From NCBI GenBank assembly GCA_009835985.1, contig VXWI01000025.1, positions 1 through 40,290 of the forward strand: a stretch of 40,290 bases of DNA, given 5' to 3'. A model generated the notes under the pieces. The model ran no database searches, was not told where the DNA came from, and was given only the letters and a program-made list of their open reading frames with translations. This document shows, in pieces, positions 7,801-15,827 of this stretch; positions within the stretch are counted from its first letter, which is position 1, and each line of letters opens with the position of its first letter. Made by a program: the position numbers and the translations under genes. The stretch is from Acidobacteriota bacterium. Its GTDB lineage: Bacteria > Acidobacteriota > Vicinamibacteria > Marinacidobacterales > Marinacidobacteraceae.

Positions 7801-10701
7801 TCAGAAAGTCAACCTCGCCGAGAACCCGATCGTTCGTCCTTTCAGGTAGTCCACCACGTTCCGATACGCCGTATCGAGCAACTGGAAGTTCGTCACCGTG
7901 TTGGCGTTCAGCGCGTTGAACAGGTCGAAGATCGCCTGGATGCGGATCCCGTCCCCGACCTCGAACGACTTGTCCACCCGGAAGTCCAGGATGGCCACGT
8001 TGTCGGAGCGATCCTCGTTCATGGGCGCCAGCCAGACGTAGGGCTTCAGGCTGCCGCCGTAGATGCTCAGCCGGTGCGTCGGGGCGAAGTTGAAGCCGCT
8101 GATAAGCCGGTAGGTGCCTGCCAGCCCGATCTCGTACGGCAGCACGTAGCGCGCCGAGGTCTTGAACTGGTAGGTGCTGGTGTCCTGCACCGTCGGGATG
8201 TCCTGGTCGTAGTTGATGAACCACCCCTGGGCGGTGGGGTCCGCCGAGAGTGGGTTCCGGGCCGCCCACGAGGTGGACGAGGTGCCGGGACTCCGCGGCT
8301 CGGACCGCCACTGGTAGTCGAAGTAGACGTTGTAGAAGAAGTTGTTGCGGAACCGCTTGTTGAGCGCCAGCGACAGGGTGTGGAAGTCCATGTCGCTTTC
8401 GCCTCCCGGGTGGTTCATGGTGATGTTGTCGGTCGCCCCCACCAGATCCTCCGGGATGACCCGCAGGTTGAACGACCGGCTGAAACCGCCGGGACAGTCG
8501 CCGGCACAGCCCTCGGCGTTGCCGAGCGCGATCGAGGTGTTGCGGTTGTTGAGGAGCACCTGGTTCAGGCCGCTCGACCAGGTGTTCCGCATGCGCTTGT
8601 ACACATAGGAGACTCTGGATCCGAGGTCCGCGGTGAGTTCGTGCTCGATCGCGGCGCTGGCCTCGTCCGCCCACGCGAGGGACCAGTTCGGGTCGATCGG
8701 CGTTCCCGCGCCGGCGCCGGCATTGAACGTGAGCCGCTCTCCGAGTTCGGATGAATCCTCGAGCACCCCGTTCATGTTCTGGTCGAGGAAGATGTAGTTG
8801 GCGCTTGCCTGTCCACCCGGGTTCGCGGAGCCGAGACCGGTCCCGATGTTCGAGTAGTAGCGGCCCGCATACGCCTTGAACACCGAAGTGCCTTCACCGG
8901 TGATGTCGTAGGTAAAGCCCGCCCGGGGGGCGACGTTCCAGTGCGAATAGACATGGTCGCCCGGGATCGTGGCGCCGGCGCCGAAGACCTCGGTGAGGTA
9001 GGTGGACTGGTTGGACGGCAGTTCGAACTGGCAGAGCAGCGAGTCGGGGCAGGGACTGCCCGGCTTGTTGTCCGATTCCAGGTAGGAAAGGATCTGGCTG
9101 CCGACCCGGAAACCAAGCGTTACCGTCAGGCGGTCGTTCACCGTCCAGACGTCCTGCGCGAAGAAGTCCGCGTGCATGTTCCGGTCGTCGGTCAGGTTCG
9201 GGACGCCCACCAGAAGGACGCGGTCCACGTTGTGGGGCCGCCCCTCGTTCATGTCGTCGAGGTAGCGGACCGCCCCGGAGTTCGAGTTCCAGCCGAAGAG
9301 CTGCGAGTCGAGCTGCCAATCCCAGCCGAACTTGAAGTCGTGGCTGCCCGTACCGATCGGGACGTAGTAGTTGAACTGACCCGTGCTCTGCGGCTTCCAG
9401 CGCTTCGAGGTGAAGGGCTGCCAGCCGGCGCCCGAGCGCAGGTTGTTGGTCGCCTCGATACGCGGCTCGTTCCCGTTGATGGGGTCGCCCTTGGGGGTCA
9501 TGGGCCAGACCGTGCCCATGTGGCCGACCATGATGTTGCTGTAGAGCCGGTCGCTCCAGACCCGCTGCCACTCGGCCTTGTGCAGCCAGATCCAGTAGTC
9601 CTGGGCCAGCACCGACTCGGCCGGGATGGTGGCCGAAATGGAGCGGTTGGGCTTCCGCTTCCACGACCAGGTCGAGAAGCCGATGAACTGGTCGCGCTCG
9701 GTGACCTGGTAGTTCACCTTGGCGGTGAAGATGTCGAAGTCCCCGACGTCGGTGCCGAGTTCGATCGGCTGACCCGATACCGCGGTGTCGATGTAGAAGT
9801 TGTTGTAGGCCGCGTAGAACCACGCCTTGTCCCGCACGATGGGGCCGCCCAGATCGATGTGGTACTCGTAGAACTTGAGCACCGGGGCAGCGGAGGCGTT
9901 GTTGGATTCGAGTTCGCTGTCGAAGTTGTCGGCGATCCAGTCGGCGGGGTTCCAGGCCCCGCTCTCGAGACCGGAGAACTCGTTCCCGCCGCTCTTGACG
10001 GTGGTCTGGATCTGCGCGCCCGGGGTGGACATCTCCACGTCCGAGCCCTGCGCCGAGACCTGCATCTCCTCCATCGCGTAGTAGTCGTAGTAGCCACCCG
10101 CCGAGCCGGAGCCCTCGGTGGTGTTCACGCCCTCGTAGAGGACCCGGTTCTGGCTCCGCACGCCGAAGGTCTCGTACATGGACTGCTGACTCTTGTGCGA
10201 ACCGCCCACGTCGAAGCCCTGGACCCGGACTCCCGGGCTTTGCTGGAGCACCGCCCACATGTCGGTGGCGGTGGGGACCTCGTCGAGCTGGGTCTTGTCG
10301 AAGGTCGCCGCCACGCCGGTGGACTTGACGTCCACCACCGGCGATTCGCCGGTCACGGTGACCGTCTCCGCCACCGTCGCGATCTGCATGTTGGCGTCCA
10401 CCGTGAAGGTGGCGCCGGTCACGACCCGGACGGCTTCGAACACGACGGTCTGGAAACCGCTCAGTTCGAACTGGATGTTGTAGTCGCCCGGGGGCAGCGC
10501 CTGGAACCGGTACGAGCCGTCGATGTCGGTGGTGGCGTTCCGGCCTCCGATGATGGCCTCACCGGTGAGGCTGACCGACACTCCGGGGAGGGCGAGTCCC
10601 TGGGCGTCGCGTGCGGCGCCTTCGAGGCGCCCGTACTGCTGCTGGGCGGCCGCCGGCACGGCGAACGCGAGGAGCAGAAGAGCGAGAAGAATCTTTCTCA
10701 T
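7801..10701 (-). CDS. Oar-like outer-membrane receptor B (TonB-dependent type)
   Basis: A 966-residue outer-membrane protein, paralogue of receptor A in the same order: signal peptide ending VPAAAQ, carboxypeptidase-regulatory-like domain, plug with DVGGSHKSQQ and TTVKSGGNEFSG, then a long barrel ending GRTIGFSARLTF. ATG 10701 is preceded by AAGGAGG at good spacing; the open frame upstream to 10809 is not used. It differs from A mostly in barrel loops, for example SSGLNQVLLNN where A has SSYDQADLGLN. It has loop cysteine pairs CPDSLLC and CAGDC. The gene has its own likely promoter (10826-10855) and its own terminator, so A and B are probably separately transcribed. Ligand unknown. Confidence 0.9.
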   Translation of the reverse strand: MRKILLALLLLAFAVPAAAQQQYGRLEGAARDAQGLALPGVSVSLTGEAIIGGRNATTDIDGSYRFQALPPGDYNIQFELSGFQTVVFEAVRVVTGATFTVDANMQIATVAETVTVTGESPVVDVKSTGVAATFDKTQLDEVPTATDMWAVLQQSPGVRVQGFDVGGSHKSQQSMYETFGVRSQNRVLYEGVNTTEGSGSAGGYYDYYAMEEMQVSAQGSDVEMSTPGAQIQTTVKSGGNEFSGLESGAWNPADWIADNFDSELESNNASAAPVLKFYEYHIDLGGPIVRDKAWFYAAYNNFYIDTAVSGQPIELGTDVGDFDIFTAKVNYQVTERDQFIGFSTWSWKRKPNRSISATIPAESVLAQDYWIWLHKAEWQRVWSDRLYSNIMVGHMGTVWPMTPKGDPINGNEPRIEATNNLRSGAGWQPFTSKRWKPQSTGQFNYYVPIGTGSHDFKFGWDWQLDSQLFGWNSNSGAVRYLDDMNEGRPHNVDRVLLVGVPNLTDDRNMHADFFAQDVWTVNDRLTVTLGFRVGSQILSYLESDNKPGSPCPDSLLCQFELPSNQSTYLTEVFGAGATIPGDHVYSHWNVAPRAGFTYDITGEGTSVFKAYAGRYYSNIGTGLGSANPGGQASANYIFLDQNMNGVLEDSSELGERLTFNAGAGAGTPIDPNWSLAWADEASAAIEHELTADLGSRVSYVYKRMRNTWSSGLNQVLLNNRNTSIALGNAEGCAGDCPGGFSRSFNLRVIPEDLVGATDNITMNHPGGESDMDFHTLSLALNKRFRNNFFYNVYFDYQWRSEPRSPGTSSTSWAARNPLSADPTAQGWFINYDQDIPTVQDTSTYQFKTSARYVLPYEIGLAGTYRLISGFNFAPTHRLSIYGGSLKPYVWLAPMNEDRSDNVAILDFRVDKSFEVGDGIRIQAIFDLFNALNANTVTNFQLLDTAYRNVVDYLKGRTIGFSARLTF
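10382..10590. repeat. 209-bp exact repeat, copy in receptor B
   Basis: Identical to 7222-7430 in direct orientation, 3160 bp apart. The two copies could recombine to delete or duplicate one whole receptor, or maintain identity by gene conversion. Confidence 0.95.
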
Positions 10702-10825
10702 GGTCCCTCCTTCACGGGAAAAGACAAGGGGAGCTTCCGCTGACCGCCTGGTTATTCGACGTACCGCACCCTGGCGCGGCATTTCGAATCGCGAAGCGGG
10801 ACGGAACATTCAAATTATTGAACCG

Positions 10826-10855
10826 ATCATACGGCGGGTTTCCCACTGGATTCAA
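10826..10855 (-). promoter_or_regulatory. Sigma70-like promoter of receptor B
   Basis: On the minus strand TTGAAT (10855-10850) and TATGAT (10831-10826) are separated by 18 bp; the boxes match 4/6 and 5/6 of the consensus. The leader to ATG 10701 would be about 120 nt, long enough for post-transcriptional control. This is the best complete -35/-10 pair I found in the window. Confidence 0.6.
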
Positions 10856-10891
10856 ACGTCTCCAAGCGCTGCTGGGCGGGAGTCGAGCGCG

Positions 10892-12463
10892 CTAGCGGAA
10901 TGCCGGTTCCGGCATCGCCTGGCGCAACATCCCGAGGAAGTTTGCGGGTAGCTCGATTCCCAATCGGCGGCCGTCATGGGCCACCGCCCAGGCGCCCTCG
11001 AAATCACCGGTTGAGGCGAGGGTGGCGGCGAGTCCCAACCGGTAGTCGCCCCGGAATGGTTCCTTGCCGACCGCGATCCGGAAATGGCGGATCGCGTCAG
11101 CGAACTGGCGGTTCGCCGCGAGTACCTGGGCGATCGAATCATGGGTCCCCGCGCGCTCGGGCTCCTGTTCGAGCGCCCGCCGGAACCAGCGAAGCGCATC
11201 CGCTCTTCTGCCGCCGAGCGCGGCGATGCTGCCGAGACTGGAGAGCGCACCCGGATGGTTAGGCTGGATCTCGAGGGCGTGGAGGCAGCGTCGCTCCGCC
11301 TCGCCGAGACTCCCGGACTGCGCGAGAACGATGCTCGAGTTGATGAGCGCCGCGACGTGGTCGGGGTTCTTCTCGAGCGCGGTGGCCCAAGCGGCGAGCG
11401 CTTCCTCATTCCTCCCCTGCCGGGAGAGGTTGTTTCCGAGGTTGTAGTAGAGGTCCGCGGCGTCCGGGCGCGACCGGATCATCTCGCGGAGCAGACGCTC
11501 CGCCACCTCGGGACGTCCCGCGCCCTCGGCGGCGAAGGCGCGGCGCTCCTTGCCGATCACGGAGGCCGCCACGTTGTTCACCGCGTCGATCAACGGATCG
11601 CGGATCATGAGGTCGTGGTCGAGACTGCGGGCGCGTTCCGCCGCGGCTTGCGCCTTTCCGCCGTCACCCGTCCGCCGGTAGACGCGGGCCAGCGCGGCGG
11701 CGATGGCGCCGGACTCAGGAGCGAGGCCCTCCGCCTGCTCCAGGAGCGGCAGCGCCTCTTCGAGGTTTCCGTCGCCCGCGAGCAGGCGTCCGAGCCGGAA
11801 ACTCGCGGCCGCGGTGTTGGCCGGCGCGGAGCGGGTTCTGCCCAGCCGCTCAAGAGCCGTTCGGTAGTGGTCCTTTGCGGTCTCGGGATCCGCGCGGTCC
11901 TCGGCGATCTGTCCCGCGAGCAGGTAGGCGGGAATGTAGGAGGGATTCAGGCCGATCGCTTCGAGCGCAGCGGCTTCGGCCAGCTCGGGGTTCGGGCGCC
12001 AGAGGGACCGGGCCCTGAGGTACGGAAAGCGATAGTCGTCCGCGGCCAGCGCGCCCGCAGCGGTGTACGCGGCGGCCGCCTCCGAATGGAGTTCGTGAGC
12101 CAGGAGCGCGGCGCCGAGCGCCGCCCAGCGGTCCGGGGATTCGCGGTCGTCGAGGACTTCGGTACGGGCCCGCCGGATCACCTCCGCGACTTCCGGCTCC
12201 ATCCCGGAGAGGTCGGGGTCCGGAGGGTCGGGAAGGTCCGGGCCGCCTCCCCGGAGGATGAAGAAGGCCGCGATCAGGACCGCGGCCGCGGCCCCGAGCC
12301 AGAGGGACCGGGAAGGGCCTCCACGCCACTCGGCCGCCGGTTTCGGAGAGGTCCCGTCGAGTCCCGGTGGTCGGCGCGAGGATCCCCGGGGCTCGTCGGT
12401 CTTCCTAGGAATCCTGCCGGTCTTCTCCCCCCGCCGCTTCCGGGGCTGCCGGGAGCGAGCCAT
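10892..12463 (-). CDS. Membrane-anchored TPR protein
   Basis: A 523-residue protein. A basic cytoplasmic N-terminus (MARSRQPRKRRG, then a Pro/Arg-rich stretch) leads to one transmembrane helix (SLWLGAAAAVLIAAFFIL, about residues 53-70), so the rest should be periplasmic. The remainder is a long run of TPR helices, for example SFRLGRLLAGDGNLEEALPL, DLYYNLGNNLSRQGRNEEAL and ALSSLGSIAALGGRRADALR, at least six units. The frame is open to 12553, but ATG 12463 is preferred because it lies 5 bp beyond the stop of the CRTAC1 gene and so fits a two-gene operon. Such proteins usually scaffold complexes; the obvious candidate partners are the CRTAC1 protein and the TPR cytochrome of the same run. Confidence 0.85.
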   Translation of the reverse strand: MARSRQPRKRRGEKTGRIPRKTDEPRGSSRRPPGLDGTSPKPAAEWRGGPSRSLWLGAAAAVLIAAFFILRGGGPDLPDPPDPDLSGMEPEVAEVIRRARTEVLDDRESPDRWAALGAALLAHELHSEAAAAYTAAGALAADDYRFPYLRARSLWRPNPELAEAAALEAIGLNPSYIPAYLLAGQIAEDRADPETAKDHYRTALERLGRTRSAPANTAAASFRLGRLLAGDGNLEEALPLLEQAEGLAPESGAIAAALARVYRRTGDGGKAQAAAERARSLDHDLMIRDPLIDAVNNVAASVIGKERRAFAAEGAGRPEVAERLLREMIRSRPDAADLYYNLGNNLSRQGRNEEALAAWATALEKNPDHVAALINSSIVLAQSGSLGEAERRCLHALEIQPNHPGALSSLGSIAALGGRRADALRWFRRALEQEPERAGTHDSIAQVLAANRQFADAIRHFRIAVGKEPFRGDYRLGLAATLASTGDFEGAWAVAHDGRRLGIELPANFLGMLRQAMPEPAFR

Positions 12464-12468
12464 TGTCT

Positions 12469-14154
12469 TCAGCGGGATTCGCCGGCGCCGCGGCGCAGGC
12501 TGACGGTATCGGCTCCGGTCGCCGGGAAGGCCTCCCGTGCGCCGTCCGGCCACACGACGACGAACTCGCTCACCCGGGCGCCGTTGGGGACGGCGAAGAA
12601 GGCCCGCGGATCACCGGTCGCCAGGTAGCTCCCCCCCGGGTCGGCGCGGCGAACGGATTGGCTGCCGTCCTGAAAGGCGGCGGTCACCACCGCGGGGAAG
12701 GAGGGCCGTCCCTCGCGGTCCAGCGTGCTGACGCGCAGCGGCGACCCGGCACGCCCGAAGTCGTTCCGGTAGAGCCGTGCGGGCCCTTCGGCGTTCGCCA
12801 GGAGCAGATCCAGGTCCCCGTCCTCGTCGTAGTCGGCAAGAGCAAGGCCGCGGCTCACCTCGATGACCGCTGCGAAGTCGCCGGCGCCGCCAAAATCGCC
12901 GAAGAGCGCATCGCTTGCTTCGACGCCGCCGTTCCGGAACACCTGGTTCGGTTCGCCGAACGCCTTCCAGAAGGAGTCCCCGAGCGCCCCGGGAAGGGCG
13001 GGTTTCCGCTGCACCCGGCCGTTCGCGACGACAAGGTCGAGAGCGCCGTCGAGGTCGAGATCCACAAAGCCGGTCCCGAAACCGGTCATGGCCATGCTGG
13101 CCGGACCGAGCCCCGACGGGCCGGTGCGGTCGGCGAACGAGAGGCCGAAGTCCGCGCCGTCGCTGCGGTAGAGCGTGTTGGTCTCGTCCGCCACGTGGGT
13201 GATGAAGAGATCGAGATCGAGGTCGTGGTCCACGTCCCCGAGCGCGATGCCCATGCCCGCCTCCGGCCGGCCGGCGTCGTTCAGGGCGACCCCCGCCAGG
13301 AACGCGTCGTCCGCGAATCCGTCCGCGCCCTGATTCAGCCAGAGCTGGTTCGCCTCGCCGTCGTTCGCCACGTAGAAGTCGAGGCGCCGGTCGCCGTCGA
13401 AGTCGTGGCAGACGACGCCCAGCCCGGGCGCGTGCACGGCGCGGAGTCCGGCCGCGAGCGAGACGTCCTCGAACCGTCCACCGCCGAGGTTTCGGTAGAG
13501 GTAGTCGTGGACCCCCGGGAAGACCTGCGGACTGCAGTAGTCGCGGCTGCCGTCCTGCTGAGTGCAGAACTTCCCCGGATCGTTCCGCACGTAGCGGGCG
13601 ACGTAGAGGTCGAGCCGCCCGTCGGCGTCGTAGTCGCAAAACGCCGCCGAGGAGGACCACCCCTCGCCGGCCACGCCGGCCCTGGCGGTCACGTCCTCGA
13701 ACCGCCCGTCACCGAGGTTCCGGTAGAGGACGTCCGGCCCGTAGTTGGTGACGAAGAGATCGGTCCGGCCGTCTCCGTCGAAATCCGCGGCGGCGAGTCC
13801 CATGCCGTATCCCGTATCGGCGGTCCCCGAGGCGGCGCCCGCGTCGGTGAACGACCCCGGGGGCCCCTGGAGGTAGAGCCCGTTTCCGGGCGCTCCGGGC
13901 CTCGGTCCCGCGGGGTCGGCAGGCCGGCCGCCCTGTAGCAGGTAGATGTCGAGGTCTCCGTCCCCGTCGGCGTCGAAGAACCCGGCCCCCGCCCCGGTGA
14001 TCTCCGGCAGCGAAAAGTGGCCCTCGTCCCCGGCGTCGTGGATGAAGCGGATGCCCGCTTCGTCCGTCACCTCGGTGAATCCCTGGGCGGCCGCGGACCT
14101 GGCCCCGGCGAGACCGAACGCCGCGATGAAGAGGATCCCGGCGCGACGGCTCAA
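12469..14154 (-). CDS. Secreted CRTAC1 family protein (FG-GAP repeats plus ASPIC/UnbV domain)
   Basis: A 561-residue secreted protein. The signal peptide spans about residues 1-24 and ends SAAAQ. Seven FG-GAP/calcium-loop repeats follow, with D-x-D-x-D-G-x-x-D cores such as DADGDGDLD (residues 61-69), DFDGDGRTD, DYDADGRLD and DYDEDGDLD, which would fold as a seven-bladed integrin-alpha-like propeller. The last ~70 residues (PGGSYLATGDPRAFFAVPNG ... VVVWPDG) are an ASPIC/UnbV domain. The frame is open to 14628 but only a TTG at 14154 starts directly at the signal peptide; a TATACT box (14169-14164) lies 9 bp upstream and no Shine-Dalgarno is visible. The family is common in Acidobacteriota, and its molecular role is not settled. 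It is cotranscribed with the TPR protein. Confidence 0.87.
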   Translation of the reverse strand: MSRRAGILFIAAFGLAGARSAAAQGFTEVTDEAGIRFIHDAGDEGHFSLPEITGAGAGFFDADGDGDLDIYLLQGGRPADPAGPRPGAPGNGLYLQGPPGSFTDAGAASGTADTGYGMGLAAADFDGDGRTDLFVTNYGPDVLYRNLGDGRFEDVTARAGVAGEGWSSSAAFCDYDADGRLDLYVARYVRNDPGKFCTQQDGSRDYCSPQVFPGVHDYLYRNLGGGRFEDVSLAAGLRAVHAPGLGVVCHDFDGDRRLDFYVANDGEANQLWLNQGADGFADDAFLAGVALNDAGRPEAGMGIALGDVDHDLDLDLFITHVADETNTLYRSDGADFGLSFADRTGPSGLGPASMAMTGFGTGFVDLDLDGALDLVVANGRVQRKPALPGALGDSFWKAFGEPNQVFRNGGVEASDALFGDFGGAGDFAAVIEVSRGLALADYDEDGDLDLLLANAEGPARLYRNDFGRAGSPLRVSTLDREGRPSFPAVVTAAFQDGSQSVRRADPGGSYLATGDPRAFFAVPNGARVSEFVVVWPDGAREAFPATGADTVSLRRGAGESR

Positions 14155-14283
14155 AGCCCCGTCAGTATAGGGACGCGGACCGTGGTTTCGAGGCGGAACC
14201 GAACGGCGCGGCCGTCCGTTATGTCGGTTGCGGGGCGAGCGGCGCCAACACGCGATTCGCGGCTCCCCGCGGGAGGCACCCCG
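14155..14283. promoter_or_regulatory. Divergent promoter region between CRTAC1 and DUF4097-like genes
   Basis: This 129-bp gap separates two diverging genes. Toward the minus strand TATACT occupies 14169-14164, so close to the TTG at 14154 that the transcript would be nearly leaderless. Toward the plus strand a GGGAGG Shine-Dalgarno precedes ATG 14284; the only weak -10 candidate is TTATGT near 14219-14224. One shared regulator could control both directions, but no clear operator is seen. Confidence 0.45.
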
Positions 14284-15135
14284 ATGACGACACCCCGGAA
14301 GACGACGATCCTGCTCGCGATGACGGCGCTGGTGGCGCCGGCCGCCTGGGCGCAACCGGATCCCGAACACTGCGAGCACCGGAACACGGTGAACCTGAGC
14401 GATCCCGCGGGCGGGACCCTCGAGGTGAAGAGCGGGGCCGGCGCGGTCGAGATCACCGGGGAACCCGGGCTCTCGGAATTCCGGGTGGCTGCCACCCTGT
14501 GCGCCGCCAGCGCGGAACTCCTCGACGGCCTGGCGGTGTCGCTTCAGGGAGGACGCCTCGACACGACCTACCCGGAGCGGCGGAGTGGCGGCTGGGGTTT
14601 TTGGAGGAACAACTACGCCAGCATCCACCTCGCGGTCCGGGTTCCGGCCGGTACCGCCGTCGAACTGGAGGACAAGTCCGGATCGGCGGTGATCTCGGAC
14701 GTGGCACGCGCCAGGGTCGATGACGGGTCGGGAAGCCTGCGCATCCGGGGCGTCGGGGGCGATGTGCGCGTCGAGGACGGCTCCGGCAGCCTGACCATCG
14801 AGGACATCACCGGCGACGTGTCCGTGGAGGACGGCTCGGGGAGCCTCACGATCCGTGACATCGCGGGCAACGTCCGCCTCGAAGACGGCTCCGGCGGAGC
14901 CCGGGTCCGCGGGGTGACCGGAAACGTGGTCGTGACGGACGACGGTTCGGGCGGCATCGAGATCGAGGAGGTGGGCGGTGAGGTGCGCGTCAGCGACGCC
15001 GGCTCCGGCCGCGTCCGGGTTCGCGACGTCGAAGGGGGTCTGACCGTCACCGGAGTCCGCAGGTCCCGCATCGATTACGAGAACGTGCGTGGCGAGGTGG
15101 ACCTGCCGCCGGACCGGCGCCGCGGCCGGCGCTAG
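14284..15135 (+). CDS. Secreted DUF4097-like protein with DGSG beta-repeats
   Basis: A 283-residue exported protein with signal peptide ending AAWAQ (about residue 24). Residues ~30-140 form an N-terminal part (LEVKSGAGAVEITGE, then a WGFWRNNY aromatic patch and LAVRVPAGTAVEL). From residue 147 six near-perfect 18-residue repeats of the form DGSGSLTIxDIxGDVxVE follow, one with an inserted residue, ending in an Arg-rich tail (PPDRRRGRR). The pattern is that of DUF4097/DUF4098-type right-handed beta-helix proteins, often annotated as putative adhesins. ATG 14284 has a good GGGAGG site. The repeats are acidic (D/E) and glycine/serine-rich, which could bind divalent cations; that is inference. 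It converges with the gene at 15151-15738. Confidence 0.75.
   Translation: MTTPRKTTILLAMTALVAPAAWAQPDPEHCEHRNTVNLSDPAGGTLEVKSGAGAVEITGEPGLSEFRVAATLCAASAELLDGLAVSLQGGRLDTTYPERRSGGWGFWRNNYASIHLAVRVPAGTAVELEDKSGSAVISDVARARVDDGSGSLRIRGVGGDVRVEDGSGSLTIEDITGDVSVEDGSGSLTIRDIAGNVRLEDGSGGARVRGVTGNVVVTDDGSGGIEIEEVGGEVRVSDAGSGRVRVRDVEGGLTVTGVRRSRIDYENVRGEVDLPPDRRRGRR
14722..15048 (+). repeat. 54-bp tandem repeat array inside the DUF4097-like gene
   Basis: Six units begin with a GAC GG(N) TC(N) GG(N)-like start at 14722, 14776, 14830, 14884, 14941 and 14995. The period is 54 bp except one step of 57 bp. Units 2 and 3 are the most alike in DNA, and the last two are the most divergent. In-frame units would allow length variation by slippage or unequal crossing-over. 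Confidence 0.85.
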
Positions 15136-15150
15136 TTCGCGCGACGCGCC

Positions 15151-15738
15151 CTACCGACGGAGGGCGTGGCCGCGCACCAGACTCTCCAGGTCTTCGAGTT
15201 CGCGGGTGGCGGCGCTGGCGTCTCCGTCCGATGCAAGCTGGATTGGAAACAACAGGCTGAGGCTCCCGTCGTCGGCGCGGGCAAGCGGCATCTTTCCTTC
15301 CACCCCGCCGAGGACCGACGGCAGGCGCCCCCGGGAGCCGCGCAGGAAGACGACCGTGTCCTCGCCCTCCCGGAAGTGCGGCATTTCCGAAACCATGACG
15401 GTGGTGTCTCCGACCGTTCCGCCCGGTATGCGGAACACGATTCGCCTCCCGGCCTGGCCCGACAGCACCCGCTCGACCCGCATCGTCACCCGGGTGTAGA
15501 TCCGCGAATGGTCGTGGTTCCAGGTCGATTCCATGCGCTCGATGGTGCCTGCGACCACCTGGGTCGCCAGTTCGGACATCCGCTGGATTCCGAGCGGCGC
15601 GAACGGTGAGGGGATGGGCTCACGCCGTTGGGCCGCGAGGTCTGCGGGACTGAGGAACACGGCGACGAGGGCCGCGACCGTTCCGAGGAGAAGCGTCTTT
15701 TCTGGTTGGCGGCTGCGGGCGGGGGGCGTCGTGGCCAT
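15151..15738 (-). CDS. Secreted protein of unknown function
   Basis: A 195-residue protein that I do not recognise. It has a signal peptide with a basic N-terminus, a hydrophobic core LLLGTVAALVAVFL and a likely cleavage after LAA near residue 36. The mature part has a compact beta-rich look: QVVAGTIERMESTWNHDHSRIYTRV, then a strand-rich section containing RIVFRIPGG, and an EGEDTVVFL segment. The run of V-x-G-x-hydrophobic and RV-E-VL-G resembles small beta-barrel proteins, but no family is claimed. ATG 15738 is preceded by a TACGTT box and a short dyad (15745-15762) and has no Shine-Dalgarno. It faces the DUF4097-like gene convergently with a 15-bp gap. Confidence 0.7.
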   Translation of the reverse strand: MATTPPARSRQPEKTLLLGTVAALVAVFLSPADLAAQRREPIPSPFAPLGIQRMSELATQVVAGTIERMESTWNHDHSRIYTRVTMRVERVLSGQAGRRIVFRIPGGTVGDTTVMVSEMPHFREGEDTVVFLRGSRGRLPSVLGGVEGKMPLARADDGSLSLLFPIQLASDGDASAATRELEDLESLVRGHALRR

Positions 15739-15744
15739 CGCTGT

Positions 15745-15762
15745 TGCGAACGTAGTTTCGCA
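15745..15762 (-). promoter_or_regulatory. Dyad over a -10-like box upstream of the unknown secreted gene
   Basis: TGCGAA (15745-15750) and TTCGCA (15757-15762) form a perfect 6-bp inverted repeat with a 6-bp spacer. On the minus strand a TACGTT hexamer overlaps it and lies about 10 bp before ATG 15738. This is the arrangement expected of a repressor site on a very short-leader promoter. Confidence 0.4.
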
Positions 15763-15784
15763 CTCCGCGCCGATGGCCGCGAGC

Positions 15785-15812
15785 GGTGGCCGGCGAGTTT
15801 TCGCCGGCCACC
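15785..15812 (-). terminator. Hairpin after receptor C
   Basis: A perfect 12-bp stem GGTGGCCGGCGA / TCGCCGGCCACC (15785-15796 and 15801-15812) with a 4-nt loop begins 15 bp beyond the receptor C stop. No T-run follows on the minus strand, so it may be a processing or stability hairpin, or a weak terminator. Confidence 0.55.
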
Positions 15813-15827
15813 ATGGCCGGGAACCGC

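Noticed and set aside
8941..10743. A 600-codon open frame on the plus strand
   Set aside because: It is antisense to receptor B. Its His/Val/Asp-rich composition comes from reading conserved, GC-rich coding DNA backwards, and there is no signal, motif or Shine-Dalgarno.
12463..13938. 491-codon plus-strand frame
   Set aside because: It is antisense to the CRTAC1 gene and mirrors its calcium-loop repeats.
14155..14628. Longer N-terminus for the CRTAC1 protein
   Set aside because: It would overlap the divergent DUF4097-like gene and place a basic, low-complexity stretch before the signal peptide.
14722..15048. CRISPR array suspected from regular 54-bp spacing
   Set aside because: The repeats are coding, contiguous without unique spacers, and in-frame.
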